From positions 3,534,001-3,598,000 of the forward strand of contig NZ_CP029495.1 in the NCBI RefSeq assembly GCF_003325475.1: DNA of 64,000 nt, in the 5' to 3' direction. Positions 36,701 to 44,555 of the stretch are shown here, piece by piece. Numbering within the stretch: position 1 is the first letter of the stretch; every line of letters begins with the position of its first letter. The DNA is from Chromobacterium phragmitis (GTDB lineage: Bacteria; Pseudomonadota; Gammaproteobacteria; Burkholderiales; Chromobacteriaceae). The translations under genes and the position numbers were made by a program. A model generated the notes under the pieces. It saw only the letters and a program-made list of their open reading frames with translations, made no database searches and was not told the DNA's origin.

Positions 36701-37640
36701 GTGGCTGGCCGAACAGGTGGAGCCGGTGATGCTGCCAGAGCAGAGGGTGCCGCTGGAGTCCGTCGCGACGGGCATGCCCGCCGGCAGCGCCGGCGGCGCG
36801 GGCAGCGGATTGTTTCCCATCCTGTTCGCGGAGGACAACCCTACCAACCGCAAGCTGACGCTGAAGCAGCTGGAAAAGCTGGGTTACCCTGCGGACTGGG
36901 CCGAGGATGGCGACCGCGCCTTCAGCAAATGGCTGTCCGGGCGCTACTCGCTGATACTTACCGACTGCCACATGCCCGGCATTGACGGCTATCAGCTGGC
37001 GCGGCTGGTGCGGGCGCATGAGGAGTCGCATCCGGAACGCGGCCGCATCCCCATCGTCGCTTGCACAGCCAACGCGGCCAAGGAAGAGGTGGACAAGACG
37101 AGGGACGCGGGCATGGATGACTTTCTGACCAAGCCCCTGTCCATCCTGGCGCTGGAAGCGACGTTGAGAAAGTGGATGGGGGCGATGGCGGGCGAACCTT
37201 CCATCGAGCGGGACATGGCGCCGGAGCCTAGCGGGGATGCCGCGTCTGCGCCGGAGCAAGAGGCGGCGAAGCAAGATGGCGTCGAGGGCGGAGAGTCTCC
37301 GATAGACCGCAGCGTGCTGGAGGTGTACAGCAATGGCGACCTGAGCGTGGAGCTGGAAATCTTGAGGGAATTCCAGACCGGCAACAGCGAGGATGTGGCC
37401 GAGCTGCGGGCGGCGATGGAGGCGGAGGACGCCGAGCGGATTGGTTTTTCCGCGCACCGGATCAAGGGCGCCAGCCGCATGGTGGGCGCCAATGGCATGG
37501 GAGACGCCGCCGAGACGGTGGAAAAGGCCGGCAAAGCGCATGATCTGGACCTCGCCAAGCGGAAAATGGTCTTTTTCGAAGAGCAACTGAAAGTCTTCGA
37601 GGGATGGCTGGCGAGCCAGGGCGAGACCGTTGAGGAGTAG
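33732..37640 (+). CDS. Hybrid sensor histidine kinase with receiver and Hpt domains
   Basis: 1302 residues. Order: TM helix ~17-38; a ~285-residue periplasmic helical sensor rich in Gln, Arg and Leu; TM2 ~327-347; PAS ~355-470; a GAF-like segment ~475-610; PAS ~620-745; HisKA with phospho-His773 in 'MSHEIRTPMNG'; HATPase ~875-995 ('NFISNAIKFT', 'DTGIGM', 'GGTGLGLAI'); receiver ~1030-1145 with Asp1078 in 'LTDCHMPG'; Hpt ~1210-1295 with His1242 in 'SAHRIKGAS'. All four phosphorelay residues are present, so phosphate should pass His-Asp-His to the receiver proteins encoded upstream. The domain plan matches BarA/EvgS-type kinases. The signal is unknown. Confidence 0.94.
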   Translation: MQLGGRSRSQAMSIGRSVLAIVFLLGAAQAGVMVLLQLSAWRAYQQSELLVHLNQDVVQLSGFSDLQLRESGMLMSGLLTGASTSDELARQARQVDERFLTLVTAWHGHEDARTAERIAKLRELVRQYQQLRIDARQAMQSGGGTNEALLRRLYEQTRDVQGQIQLLLDAAVADMASGGDSRVGNLAWLRQDAVALDYWFRSGAQALVVRAGLKHRLDRRAEEELARGVGAGMLMLKRLQSRLDSIGDAGLSSQLPDIAMQGNRLQLLTQIQLEQMDGRLQFSQATDYRQNQRQLEVVLERAQALIAAKAEQRLRENRSHYLGILLREGVFGLAMLALLAFLSYVVVRKVLKPLDFLQRMLDVSGDAMLVVDQNGVIDMANEGAGRMFGYPMSALVGMPARQLFVVDDELLSVLAALEVQTGRSMPVEGMGSGGERFHAMLSVGRFQEDANRPLDILIVRDEHKRRLAESSLERSVALLSVISEIEAMLLSRAERGAVFQRLHNTFLDFTSSEQCLLVAWAVSEEGEEGLVPQAGSWPDFLPLPQQLSQAEMPLAALFRSLTAQPSWVSLPVMLGGEAAAGVCLLRPTLSQLGISILPLLGAYANILGFYAEEDRRKLSEAQLRAVLQEEEAVYSASPVGLLRLNEHFQITRANLTAESIFDVGDEYGLSGMHLMELLASEHGWYELAEQMSKMQQDNARIHCELECLTGTGRPIWVLFEGQLLFPDASESVIILACLDITERKMAEFELRMARDQANAANRAKSAFLATMSHEIRTPMNGVLGMLELLAMTKLDAEQQDTVGTIQDSANTLLRLIDDILDFSKIEADRLEIVPTRTAIRPFMDSVRSLYHENASKKGLELSLTLDGKLAPTLIIDPLRVRQILQNFISNAIKFTSSGRVDIRVKVMDTVANYQVLSFEVEDTGIGMSQEQLSKLFQPFTQADSETTRRFGGTGLGLAICRRLAGLMGGHVEMESEQGKGSCARLLMEVEWLAEQVEPVMLPEQRVPLESVATGMPAGSAGGAGSGLFPILFAEDNPTNRKLTLKQLEKLGYPADWAEDGDRAFSKWLSGRYSLILTDCHMPGIDGYQLARLVRAHEESHPERGRIPIVACTANAAKEEVDKTRDAGMDDFLTKPLSILALEATLRKWMGAMAGEPSIERDMAPEPSGDAASAPEQEAAKQDGVEGGESPIDRSVLEVYSNGDLSVELEILREFQTGNSEDVAELRAAMEAEDAERIGFSAHRIKGASRMVGANGMGDAAETVEKAGKAHDLDLAKRKMVFFEEQLKVFEGWLASQGETVEE

Positions 37641-37708
37641 CGGCGCAGCCCCACGTCCGCAGCGGACGCGCTTGGCCTGTAGCCCCCGCAAGCTTAAAAT
37701 CCGCTCTC

Positions 37709-38536
37709 ATGAGCCAAGCACAATCGCTGTATCCCCTGATCGAGCGCGCGCTGCTGTGTCCGGTGGTTGAGGACAAAATGGCATGGACGGAAAGCCTGTT
37801 CCGCGATTGGCGGACGGGCAGGCTGGCCAGGCGGGACGCGCCGCCGGCCTATGCCTTGCCCGAGCCGGGGCGCCCGGAACGGCCGGAGCTGGTCCACCCC
37901 GCGCGCGTGCCCAAGCGCAGTCTGTCCACCCGCCATGGCCACGGAGCCCTGTTGCATGCGATCGTTCATATCGAATTCAACGCAGTCAATCTGGCGCTGG
38001 ATGCCGCCTGGCGTTTCCGTCAACTGCCGGACGCTTTCGTCGACGATTGGCTGAAGGTGGCCGCAGAGGAGGCAGGCCATTTTCGTCTGCTGCAGGGCAG
38101 GCTGAGCGAGCTGGGTTTCGCTTATGGCGATTTCCCGGCCCATGACGGCCTGTGGGCGATGTGCCGCAAGACTGATCACGACGCGATGGTCCGCATGGCG
38201 CTGGTGCCGCGCGTGCTGGAGGCACGCGGCTTGGACGTCACGCCGGGCATCCAGCGGCGTCTGGCGGGAATCGGCGATCACGCCAGCGTCGCGGCGCTGG
38301 ACATCATCCTGCGCGACGAAGTGGGCCACGTGCTGATAGGCAATCGCTGGTTCATCACGCTGTGCCGCGAAAGGGGCCTGGAACCGCAGGCCACTTTCCG
38401 CGGTCTGCTAGAGGAGCACGGGATGCGGCAGCATCCCGGCGAATACAATCTCTCCGCCCGCGCCGCTGCCGGTTTTTTCGCCGACGAACTGGAGGCATTG
38501 TCCCGGATGGCTGATTTCGTGGCCGGCGGACGTTGA
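37709..38536 (+). CDS. DUF455 family ferritin-like protein
   Basis: 275 residues, the family length. DUF455 proteins have a ferritin-like four-helix fold with di-iron-type ligands: 'HIEFNAVNLALDAAWRF' at about residue 86, 'EEAGHFRLL' about residue 117, and 'LRDEVGHVLIG' about residue 205, giving the Glu/His set. The biochemical role is unknown; some relatives are linked to metal or radical chemistry. No clear ribosome site is visible before the ATG at 37709. It lies 68 bp after the kinase gene and is followed closely by a small membrane-protein gene, likely on the same transcript. Confidence 0.9.
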   Translation: MSQAQSLYPLIERALLCPVVEDKMAWTESLFRDWRTGRLARRDAPPAYALPEPGRPERPELVHPARVPKRSLSTRHGHGALLHAIVHIEFNAVNLALDAAWRFRQLPDAFVDDWLKVAAEEAGHFRLLQGRLSELGFAYGDFPAHDGLWAMCRKTDHDAMVRMALVPRVLEARGLDVTPGIQRRLAGIGDHASVAALDIILRDEVGHVLIGNRWFITLCRERGLEPQATFRGLLEEHGMRQHPGEYNLSARAAAGFFADELEALSRMADFVAGGR

Positions 38537-38559
38537 TTTTCAAGAGGAAACGGAAGTTC

Positions 38560-38775
38560 ATGATCAAACTGATTCAACGCCTGCGCGACAACCGCAGACT
38601 GGCCGTCGCCACTCTGGCGCTGTCGACGCTGATTTTCATGCTGTCGTCCGCGCTGTGGCGCGCAGGGACGACGGAAAGCGCGCTGGCGGCCTTGCTGTGC
38701 CCGCTTTTGCTGTTGCTTGCGCTGGGTGGGCAACTCGGCGCCTTGTGGGCGCTGTTGCAAAAACCGCGCAAGTAA
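38560..38775 (+). CDS. Small two-helix membrane protein
   Basis: 71 residues with a basic start (MIKLIQRLRDNRR) and two hydrophobic helices at roughly 18-36 and 45-63, short Lys/Arg tail. It begins 23 bp after the DUF455 stop behind a GAGGAAACGGAAG stretch. The longer in-frame TTG at 38533 overlaps that stop and is less likely. No family recognised; small membrane proteins of this kind are common and often modulate transporters or kinases. Confidence 0.65.
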   Translation: MIKLIQRLRDNRRLAVATLALSTLIFMLSSALWRAGTTESALAALLCPLLLLLALGGQLGALWALLQKPRK

Positions 38776-38825
38776 AACGGCTTTTAAAACATGAGCTTAA
38801 AGATTCGTCAAGAATCAATCCGGGC

Positions 38826-38854
38826 TTGACGCTGTCCTTGCAGCCGCGCATAAT
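38826..38854 (+). promoter_or_regulatory. Strong sigma-70 promoter
   Basis: TTGACG (38826-38831), a 17-bp spacer, CATAAT (38849-38854). Transcription would start near 38861, only ~15 bp before the terminator hairpin at 38876. Confidence 0.7.
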
Positions 38855-38875
38855 CGCGGCCGGATAGAACTCAAA

Positions 38876-38910
38876 CAGGCTCCGCTATGGTGTGGAGCCT
38901 GTCGTTTTTT
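38876..38910 (+). terminator. Terminator or attenuator in the leader of the 38932 gene
   Basis: CAGGCTCC (38876-38883) pairs with GGAGCCTG (38894-38901) and is followed by TCGTTTTTT. It stands between the promoter at 38826 and the gene at 38932, so it would end a ~50-nt transcript or act as an attenuator. It also rules out a GTG/ATG start near 38887. Confidence 0.8.
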
Positions 38911-38931
38911 GCACTGCGGAGTGTCTGCAAC

Positions 38932-39351
38932 ATGGAGCACCAGGTATTCCTGCGTCAGCTGGAAACCAATGCGCTGCCTGCATCGGATTTCAATCATCAA
39001 GCCCACCTGTACGCGGCCTGGGGCTATCGCCGGGAATACCCGGCGCCCGAGGCGGCCGCGCGCTGCGCGCACGCGCTGTCGCGGTTCGCGATGGCGAACG
39101 GCGCGGCGACAAAGTACAACCATACGCTGACGATGGCCCTGCTCGCCATCGCCTATAGCCGCGTCGCGTCCAAGCCCGAGCTGATCGAGGACTGGCCTGC
39201 TTTCCTCGACAGCTGCGGCGATCTGGTCCGGGACGCCCGCGGCGTGCTGGAGCAATACTATTCCGCGGAGCGACTCCTGACCGACTCCGCGCGCAAGGCC
39301 TTCGTCAAGCCGGACAAGGAGCCGCTGCCGGTTTCCTGTCTGCTCAACTGA
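38932..39351 (+). CDS. Conserved hypothetical protein
   Basis: 139 residues, soluble and mostly helical. Noticeable blocks are 'FNHQAHLYAAWGYRREYP', 'KYNHTLTMALLAIA' and 'WPAFLDSC..LV'. The pattern F-x-H-x-x-H-L-x-x-A with a later H-x-T is shared by a small family of uncharacterised bacterial proteins as I remember it; the paired His might bind metal. It starts with ATG at 38932 after a GGAG about 10 bp upstream and ends 23 bp before trhP, so it may be cotranscribed with it. Confidence 0.75.
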   Translation: MEHQVFLRQLETNALPASDFNHQAHLYAAWGYRREYPAPEAAARCAHALSRFAMANGAATKYNHTLTMALLAIAYSRVASKPELIEDWPAFLDSCGDLVRDARGVLEQYYSAERLLTDSARKAFVKPDKEPLPVSCLLN

Positions 39352-39374
39352 ACACATCGAGAATTTCTCAAGCA

Positions 39375-40724
39375 ATGATCAAAGCACCCGAACTCTTGCT
39401 GCCGGCCGGCACGCTGGACAAGATGCGCGCCGCCTATGATTTTGGCGCCGACGCCGTCTATGCCGGCCAGCCGCGCTACAGCCTGCGCGCCCGCAACAAC
39501 GACTTCAAGCTGGAAGAGCTGAAACAGGGCATAGACGAGGCCCACGCGCGCGGCAAACTGTTCTTCGTCGCCAGCAACATCCTGCCGCACAACAGCAAGA
39601 TCAAGACCTATATGGCCGACATGGAGCCGGTGATCGCGATGAAGCCGGACGCGCTGATCATGGCCGATCCGGGCCTGATCATGATGGTGCGCGAAAAATG
39701 GCCGGAAGTGCCGATCCACCTGTCGGTGCAGGCGAATACCGTCAATTACATGGGCGTCAAGTTCTGGCAAAAGCTGGGCGTGTCGCGCATCATCCTGTCG
39801 CGCGAGCTGAGCCTGGACGAGATCGCCGAGATCCGCCAGGAGTGCCCGGACATGGAGCTGGAAGTGTTCGTGCACGGCGCCTTGTGCATCGCCTATTCCG
39901 GCCGTTGCCTGCTGTCCGGCTACTTCAACCATCGCGATCCGAATCAAGGCACCTGTACCAATGCCTGCCGCTGGGATTACAAGGTGCACGACACCGAGGG
40001 CGACGCCGCCGGCGACGTGCAGGTGATCCAGTTCGACTTCAACAAGGCGATGGAAGAGGCCAACCAGAACTTCTCGTCCTGCGGCAGTCAGCAGCGCCAT
40101 CCGCTGGCCGACAAGACCTATCTGATCGAGGAGGGCAGCCGTCCGGGCGAGCTGATGCCCATCATCGAGGACGAGCACGGCACCTACATCATGAACTCCA
40201 AGGACCTGCGCGCCGTCGAGCAGGTGGAGAAGCTGGTCAAGATCGGGGTGGATTCGCTGAAGATCGAGGGCCGCACCAAGAGCCTGTATTACGTGGCGCG
40301 CGCCGCCCAGGTATACCGCAAGGCCATTGACGACGCCGTTGCCGGCCGACCGTTCGATCTTGGCTTGCTGGCTGATCTAGACGGCTTGGCCAACCGCGGC
40401 TACACGCCCGGATTCCTGGAGCGCCATCAAAGCCAGGATTACCAGAACTACCTGACCGGCCACTCGAAAGCCAAGCAGAGCCAGTACGTGGGCGACGTGA
40501 TCGAGGTGGATGGCGAAGGCTGGGCGCTGATCGAGGTGAAGAATCGTTTCGCTGTCGGCGACAAGCTGGAAATCATCCATCCGTCCGGCAACCGCGTGAT
40601 CGAACTAGCCGAGATGATCCGCAACGGCGAGGCGGTGCAGGTCGCTCCGGGCAACGGGATGCAGGTCCGCGTCCCCGGTTTCGCCGGTTACGATGACAAG
40701 GCCCTGGTCACGCGCTTGTTTTGA
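39375..40724 (+). CDS. trhP: tRNA 5-hydroxyuridine synthesis protein TrhP (peptidase U32 family, YegQ)
   Basis: 449 residues. The U32 signature is intact around residues 163-182: 'EVFVHGALCIAYSGRCLLSG', with later Cys residues ('GTCTNACRW') that fit the Fe-S cluster of this group. Members were first called collagenase-like peptidases; YegQ/TrhP is now known to hydroxylate U34 of tRNAs using prephenate, making ho5U for cmo5U. The C-terminal beta-barrel domain ('QYVGDVIEVDGEGWALIEVKNRF') is the family's second domain. A strong terminator follows. The length and the domain order separate it from the shorter UbiU/UbiV. Confidence 0.93.
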   Translation: MIKAPELLLPAGTLDKMRAAYDFGADAVYAGQPRYSLRARNNDFKLEELKQGIDEAHARGKLFFVASNILPHNSKIKTYMADMEPVIAMKPDALIMADPGLIMMVREKWPEVPIHLSVQANTVNYMGVKFWQKLGVSRIILSRELSLDEIAEIRQECPDMELEVFVHGALCIAYSGRCLLSGYFNHRDPNQGTCTNACRWDYKVHDTEGDAAGDVQVIQFDFNKAMEEANQNFSSCGSQQRHPLADKTYLIEEGSRPGELMPIIEDEHGTYIMNSKDLRAVEQVEKLVKIGVDSLKIEGRTKSLYYVARAAQVYRKAIDDAVAGRPFDLGLLADLDGLANRGYTPGFLERHQSQDYQNYLTGHSKAKQSQYVGDVIEVDGEGWALIEVKNRFAVGDKLEIIHPSGNRVIELAEMIRNGEAVQVAPGNGMQVRVPGFAGYDDKALVTRLF

Positions 40725-40746
40725 TTCTCCGCACGCGCCGTGCCGG

Positions 40747-40773
40747 AAAGGCCGCCTTTGGCGGCCTTTTTGT
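40747..40773 (+). terminator. Terminator after trhP
   Basis: AAAGGCCGCC (40747-40756), TTT, GGCGGCCTTT (40760-40769), then TTGTTT. Confidence 0.93.
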
Positions 40774-41390
40774 TTGGCAGCGCGAATCTGCGCCCGCGCG
40801 GCAGGCATGTTGCGCGTTTCCCACGCCTTGGCCGCGTGAATAAATCGGATAATTTTTCATGCCATTGTTATTTGCCTTGAATTGGCGAGGTTCGTGGCGC
40901 GGGTGGGAGGCGATGGCGCGTTCCGCGGGGCGTTCCGGAAAGCGCAGCGTGGCGCCGACTGCGGGATCCGCGTCATGCCCTGCTTGCGTGTTTCAAGGAA
41001 TGTGGTTAAAAAGTGATGACATAAATATGAGTGCGTTAATTTAATTAAACGCATCGGCAGTATGGAGATCCCGAGAGGAAACGATGATGTCAGCCGCATG
41101 TCGCTGTCCGGCAGGTTTCGCATTCTTCAGACTTCCCGCCCGCGTTTTCGCGAAGGCGCCGCGCGCCGGCCCGCCTTGCCATTCCTTCCCGCGCCGTTGA
41201 ATCCAATTCGCTTATCGTTTTACATGCCGTAACGCCAAGAGCACTTGCGGCGATGGCCGCAGAGTATATGTTGGCAGTACGCCGGGGCGCGCATGCGCCG
41301 GATCGGCGACAGCATGGAATGCAGTGACTCGAGCCCCGCGGGCAGGAAGCGGAGGCGTTTATGGTTGTGCTACTTTTTAGGAAGCCTGTC
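40774..41390 (+). other. 617-bp gene-free region upstream of potF
   Basis: No convincing ORF on either strand; frames of 60-130 codons here lack ribosome sites and look like GC-driven noise. An AT-rich island around 41000-41060 contains an inverted repeat, TGCGTT (41032-41037) and AACGCA (41048-41053), around AATTTAATTA, a plausible operator. The rest should hold the potF promoter and leader. A small RNA cannot be excluded. Confidence 0.5.
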
Positions 41391-42491
41391 ATGAAGAAGA
41401 AACTGGTTCGCAAAGCGCTGTGCTCCCTGTTGCTATTGCTGCCGGCCACCGGCGCGCTGGCCGCGGGCAAGGTCTTGAACGTCTACAACTGGTCCGACTA
41501 CATCGCCAAGAGCACCATTCCGGGATTCGAGAAGCAATCCGGAGTCAAGGTGAAATACGATGTCTACGACAGCGACGATACCCTGCAGGCCAAGATGCTG
41601 ACCGGGCATTCGGGTTACGATATCGTGGTGCCGACCTCCAATTTCATGGCCAAGCAGATCGAAGCCGGCATCTATCAGAAGCTGGATAAGTCAAAGCTGC
41701 CGAACCTGGCTAATCTGGACAAGACGCTGATGGCCAAGATCGCGGACGCCGATCCCGGCAACGCGCACGGCGTGCCATGGGCTTACGGCACGGATGGTTT
41801 CGGCTACAACCTGACCAAGGTCAAGGCTGCGCTGGGCGACAAGGCTCCGTTGGAGAGCTGGGAGATGCTGTTCAATCCGCAATACCTGTCCAAGCTGAAA
41901 GGCTGCGGGGTCTCGGTGCTGGATCAGCCCAGCGACGTATTCGCGGCGGCGCTGCATTACCTGGGCAAGGATCCGAACAGCAAGAACCCGGCGGACTATC
42001 AAGCGGCCTTCAACATGATGAAGAAGATCCGTCCCTACATCACCCAGTTCAATTCTTCCGGCTATATCAATGACCTGGCCAATGGCGATATCTGCTTCGC
42101 CTATGGGTTCTCTGGCGATGTCCATATCGCCAAGCGCAGGGCCGCGGAAGCTAAGAGGCCCTACCAGATCGCCTATGTCCTGCCCAAGGGCGGCGCGCCG
42201 GTCTGGTTCGATGTGATGGTGATTCCCAAGGATGCGCCGCACCCTGAGGAGGCGCATAAATGGATCAATTACGTCAGTCTTCCCGAGGTGAATGCCGAAA
42301 TCACCAATACGGTGTTCTATCCCACTGTCAATGTCGCGGCGCGCAAGTACGTGAAGCCGGAAATCGCCAATGATCCCACGGTGTACCCGCCGGAGTCGGT
42401 CATGAAAAGCTTGTTCCTGCTCAAGCCCTTGCCGCCGGAAATCATGCGCGTGCAAAACCGTTTGTGGACCCAGTTGAAGACGGGCCACTAA
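41391..42491 (+). CDS. potF: Putrescine/spermidine ABC transporter, periplasmic binding protein
   Basis: 366 residues with a signal peptide (about 1-24, ending GALAA). The mature protein has the PotF/PotD pattern: 'VLNVYNWSDYIAKSTIPGFEKQSG', 'GYDIVVPTSNFM', 'GVPWAYGTDGFGYN', 'FNSSGYINDLANGDICF' and 'VWFDVMVIPKDAPHPEEAHKWINY'. The acidic and aromatic pocket residues that bind polyamine amines are in these blocks. The ATG at 41391 follows an AGGAAG site. It heads a potF-potH-potI cluster. The length and the motif set are closer to PotF than PotD. Confidence 0.94.
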   Translation: MKKKLVRKALCSLLLLLPATGALAAGKVLNVYNWSDYIAKSTIPGFEKQSGVKVKYDVYDSDDTLQAKMLTGHSGYDIVVPTSNFMAKQIEAGIYQKLDKSKLPNLANLDKTLMAKIADADPGNAHGVPWAYGTDGFGYNLTKVKAALGDKAPLESWEMLFNPQYLSKLKGCGVSVLDQPSDVFAAALHYLGKDPNSKNPADYQAAFNMMKKIRPYITQFNSSGYINDLANGDICFAYGFSGDVHIAKRRAAEAKRPYQIAYVLPKGGAPVWFDVMVIPKDAPHPEEAHKWINYVSLPEVNAEITNTVFYPTVNVAARKYVKPEIANDPTVYPPESVMKSLFLLKPLPPEIMRVQNRLWTQLKTGH

Positions 42492-42500
42492 GCCCGAATC

Positions 42501-42524
42501 CGGCCGGACGATCCTGTCCGGCCG
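42501..42524 (+). other. Stable hairpin between potF and potH
   Basis: CGGCCGGAC (42501-42509) pairs with GTCCGGCCG (42516-42524) around GATCCT. It has no T-run. Hairpins in this position often stabilise the binding-protein part of a polycistronic message and reduce expression of the permeases. The remaining ~150 bp up to potH contain no ATPase gene. Confidence 0.55.
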
Positions 42525-42672
42525 CCTATTCCCAAGAACAGTCCGTCGCCTGTTTTCACAGCCGGCAGGACGTCTGCAGGACATCGGCCGCCATCCAGGC
42601 GGATTAGGGTATCGGCGGCGCGTCGCCGATGGGGAAGCAACGCTTTGACGCCTGGCGCGTCGTGGTGCCGCC

Positions 42673-43581
42673 ATGAAACTACCGGATCTGAAACGCTGTC
42701 TGCCTACGGGCCGTGGGGCCGTGATCGGCGTGCCCTTCCTGTTCCTGTTCGTATTCTTCCTGCTGCCTTTCCTGCTGGTGGTGGGCATCAGTTTTTCCCA
42801 GCAGCAGTTGGGGATTCCGCCTTACACGCCGCTTGCCAAACTTGAAAACGGCGTGCTCAGCATCGCGCTGAATCTGGGCCATTACCAGTTCATGCTCAGC
42901 GATGATCTATATTTCGCCACGTATCTCAGTTCGGTGAAGATGGCCTTTGTCTCCACCGTATTCTGCCTGTTGATCGGCTATCCAATGGCCTATTACATCG
43001 CCAGGGCCGGGGAAGCGGCGCGCAACACGCTGATGATGATGGTGATGCTGCCGTTCTGGACATCCTATCTGATTCGCGTCTATGCCTGGATCGGCATCCT
43101 GAAGAACGACGGCTTCCTCAACCAGTTCCTGTTGTGGCTCGGGGTGATCGACAGTCCGCTGCACCTGTACCACACCAACTGGGGCGTCTACATCGGCATG
43201 GTGTTTTCCTATCTGCCATTCATGATCATGCCCTTGTACGCGCACCTGGTGAAAATGGATCTGACACTGCTGGAGGCGGCCTACGATCTGGGAGCCAGGC
43301 CGTGGCGCGCGTTCTGGCAGGTGACCTTGCCCCTGTCCAAGAACGGCATCATCGCTGGCAGTCTGTTGGTGTTCATACCCGCGGTGGGCGAGTACGTGAT
43401 CCCGGAGCTGTTGGGCGGCGCCGACACCTTGATGATAGGCCGGGTGATGTGGGACGAATTCTTCAACAATATGGATTGGCCGATGGCGGCTACCGTCACC
43501 TGCTGCATGGTGCTGCTGCTGTTGGTCCCGATGGCGCTGTTCCAGCACTATCAGGTCAAGAACATGGAGGAGGCGAAATGA
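42673..43581 (+). CDS. potH: Putrescine ABC transporter permease
   Basis: 302 residues with six membrane helices. The permease EAA loop is 'EAAYDLGARPWRAFWQVTLPLSKNGI', at about residue 205, which docks on the ATPase. The N-terminal 'FLFLFVFFLLPFLLVVGISFS' and 'LPFWTSYLIRVYAWIGIL' blocks are typical of PotB/PotH. It overlaps potI by 4 bp (ATGA). The start at 42673 lacks a strong ribosome site. Confidence 0.94.
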   Translation: MKLPDLKRCLPTGRGAVIGVPFLFLFVFFLLPFLLVVGISFSQQQLGIPPYTPLAKLENGVLSIALNLGHYQFMLSDDLYFATYLSSVKMAFVSTVFCLLIGYPMAYYIARAGEAARNTLMMMVMLPFWTSYLIRVYAWIGILKNDGFLNQFLLWLGVIDSPLHLYHTNWGVYIGMVFSYLPFMIMPLYAHLVKMDLTLLEAAYDLGARPWRAFWQVTLPLSKNGIIAGSLLVFIPAVGEYVIPELLGGADTLMIGRVMWDEFFNNMDWPMAATVTCCMVLLLLVPMALFQHYQVKNMEEAK

Positions 43582-44417
43582 TCAAGCCGAGCAAACCCTT
43601 GTCCTTCCTGGTATTGGGCTTGGGCTACGCTTTCCTGTACCTGCCCATCGCGCTGCTGGTGGTTTACTCCTTCAACGAATCCAAGCTGGTGACGGTGTGG
43701 TCCGGCTTCTCCACAAAGTGGTACGTGGCGCTGCTGGATGATGACGAGCTGATCAGCGCCGCCTGGCTCAGTCTGAAGATCGCGCTGATGACGGCGACGG
43801 CATCGGTGGTGATGGGCACCTGGGCCGGTTTCGTGCTGGGCCGTTGCGGCCGCTTCCGCCTGTTCACGCTGTTCACCGGCATGGTCAACGCGCCGCTGGT
43901 GATTCCCGAGGTGATTCAGGGCATCTCGCTGCTGCTCTTGTTCGTGGCGATGGAGCAAAGCTTCGGCTGGCCGGAGGGACGGGGCGTGTTCACCATCTGG
44001 ATCGGCCACGTGATGCTGTGCGTGTCCTACGTCACCATCGTGGTGCAGTCGCGGGTGAGGGAGCTCAATCTGTCGCTGGAGGAGGCGGCGATGGATCTGG
44101 GCGCAAGGCCGCTGAAGGTGTTCTTCGTGATCACGCTGCCCTTGATCTCGCAGGCGCTGGTGTCAGGCTGGCTGCTGTCGTTCACGCTGTCGCTGGACGA
44201 TCTGGTGCTGACCGCCTTCCTGTCCGGGCCAGGCTCCACCACGCTGCCGCTGGTGATCTTTTCCCGGGTGCGGCTGGGCCTGAGTCCGGAGATGAACGCG
44301 TTGGCCACGCTGGTGATCGTCGCGGTGTCTGTGGGGGTCGTCGCCGCGAATATCTATGCTCGGGCGTTGTCGCGCCGACGGGAGAGGGAGGCCAGGCTGG
44401 CTTATGCCAATGGGTGA
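43578..44417 (+). CDS. potI: Putrescine ABC transporter permease
   Basis: 279 residues, six membrane helices, the PotC/PotI partner of PotH. The EAA loop 'EEAAMDLGARPLKVFFVITLPLISQAL' lies around residue 172, and 'FTLSLDDLVLTAFLSGPGSTTLP' is diagnostic. The ATG at 43578 overlaps the potH stop and has a GGAGGAGG site, so translation is coupled. A hairpin terminator follows at 44556. Confidence 0.95.
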   Translation: MIKPSKPLSFLVLGLGYAFLYLPIALLVVYSFNESKLVTVWSGFSTKWYVALLDDDELISAAWLSLKIALMTATASVVMGTWAGFVLGRCGRFRLFTLFTGMVNAPLVIPEVIQGISLLLLFVAMEQSFGWPEGRGVFTIWIGHVMLCVSYVTIVVQSRVRELNLSLEEAAMDLGARPLKVFFVITLPLISQALVSGWLLSFTLSLDDLVLTAFLSGPGSTTLPLVIFSRVRLGLSPEMNALATLVIVAVSVGVVAANIYARALSRRREREARLAYANG

Positions 44418-44555
44418 AAGCATGGGGCTCGGCAGGCAGCAGTCGCGCGGCGCAAGGCGATGAGGCGTTCTGCCGGTTCGATGACGGCCGTTTGAGAAGC
44501 GATCATGCGTGGCGCGCGCCCGCCGTTTGCATATTCGGCATGCCGGCGGGTGGCG

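Noticed and set aside
35652..37691. 679-codon open frame antisense to the hybrid kinase
   Set aside because: Composition is a mirror of the kinase codons; no start context and no recognisable motif.
38887..38931. Longer start for the 38932 gene
   Set aside because: The extra codons fall inside a terminator hairpin.
40857..41123. Minus-strand 88-codon frame and the plus-strand 61-codon frame in the gap before potF
   Set aside because: No ribosome site, no conserved-looking motif; GC-driven frames.
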